NCBI GenBank assembly: GCA_003645605.1
Contig: QNAY01000090.1
Coordinates: forward strand, 1 to 6,003
Length of the DNA: 6,003 nucleotides
Direction: 5' to 3'
DNA from: Thermodesulfobacteriota bacterium
GTDB lineage: Bacteria; Desulfobacterota; Dissulfuribacteria; Dissulfuribacterales; UBA3076
Numbering within the stretch: position 1 is the first letter of the stretch; each line of letters begins with the position of its first letter. A program made the translations under genes and the position numbers. A model generated the notes under the pieces. The model saw only the letters and a list, made by a program, of their open reading frames with translations. It searched no databases and was not told where the DNA came from. Below are positions 5,955 to 6,003 of this stretch, one piece after another.

Positions 5955-6003
5955 TTACGAATATGTTTATGTTATAGCTTTAGATCGACTCCGACTTTTT
6001 GCA

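Overview
This window looks like a stretch of chromosome from a Gram-negative (diderm) bacterium. The evidence is an outer-membrane lipoprotein of the Pal type, a periplasmic Skp/OmpH chaperone and an AMIN-domain cell-wall amidase. Base composition is moderate. The protein style (AMIN amidase, 'GNCDERG' Pal, HD-GYP receptor) and the palindromic extragenic element fit a Desulfobacterota/deltaproteobacteria-like lineage, but that placement is an impression, not a search result.

Layout. (1) Bases 3-1274, plus strand: the 3' part of an N-acetylmuramoyl-L-alanine amidase. Its reading frame is open to the left edge, so the true start lies outside the window. (2) Bases 1275-1472: an intergenic region that opens with a compact 59-base double-hairpin REP/MITE-like element (1281-1339), followed by a putative weak promoter and a good ribosome binding site. 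(3) Bases 1473-2069: a Pal-type peptidoglycan-associated lipoprotein, followed by a probable intrinsic terminator (2100-2139). (4) Bases 2197-2760: a Skp/OmpH periplasmic chaperone with a possible promoter of its own. Only 29 bases later, in the same direction, comes (5) bases 2790-4745, a full-length single-chain transketolase with all expected catalytic residues. (6) Bases 4762-5802, minus strand, convergent with the transketolase with a 16-base gap: a four-helix membrane protein with an HD-GYP domain, probably a cyclic-di-GMP phosphodiesterase. (7) Bases 5803-6003: a non-coding, partly very AT-rich upstream region of the HD-GYP gene, containing a nearly perfect 30-base palindrome and three copies of a 9-base motif.

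How the genes fit together. The first three complete or partial genes all serve the envelope: septal peptidoglycan splitting, outer-membrane to peptidoglycan tethering, and outer-membrane protein chaperoning. Transketolase (pentose phosphate pathway) shares the strand and probably a transcript with skp, but has no obvious functional link. The HD-GYP gene is an independent signalling unit. No insertion sequence, phage gene, CRISPR array, RNA gene or defence system was seen. This is mostly an ordinary housekeeping region, and the most interesting material lies in its two non-coding stretches.
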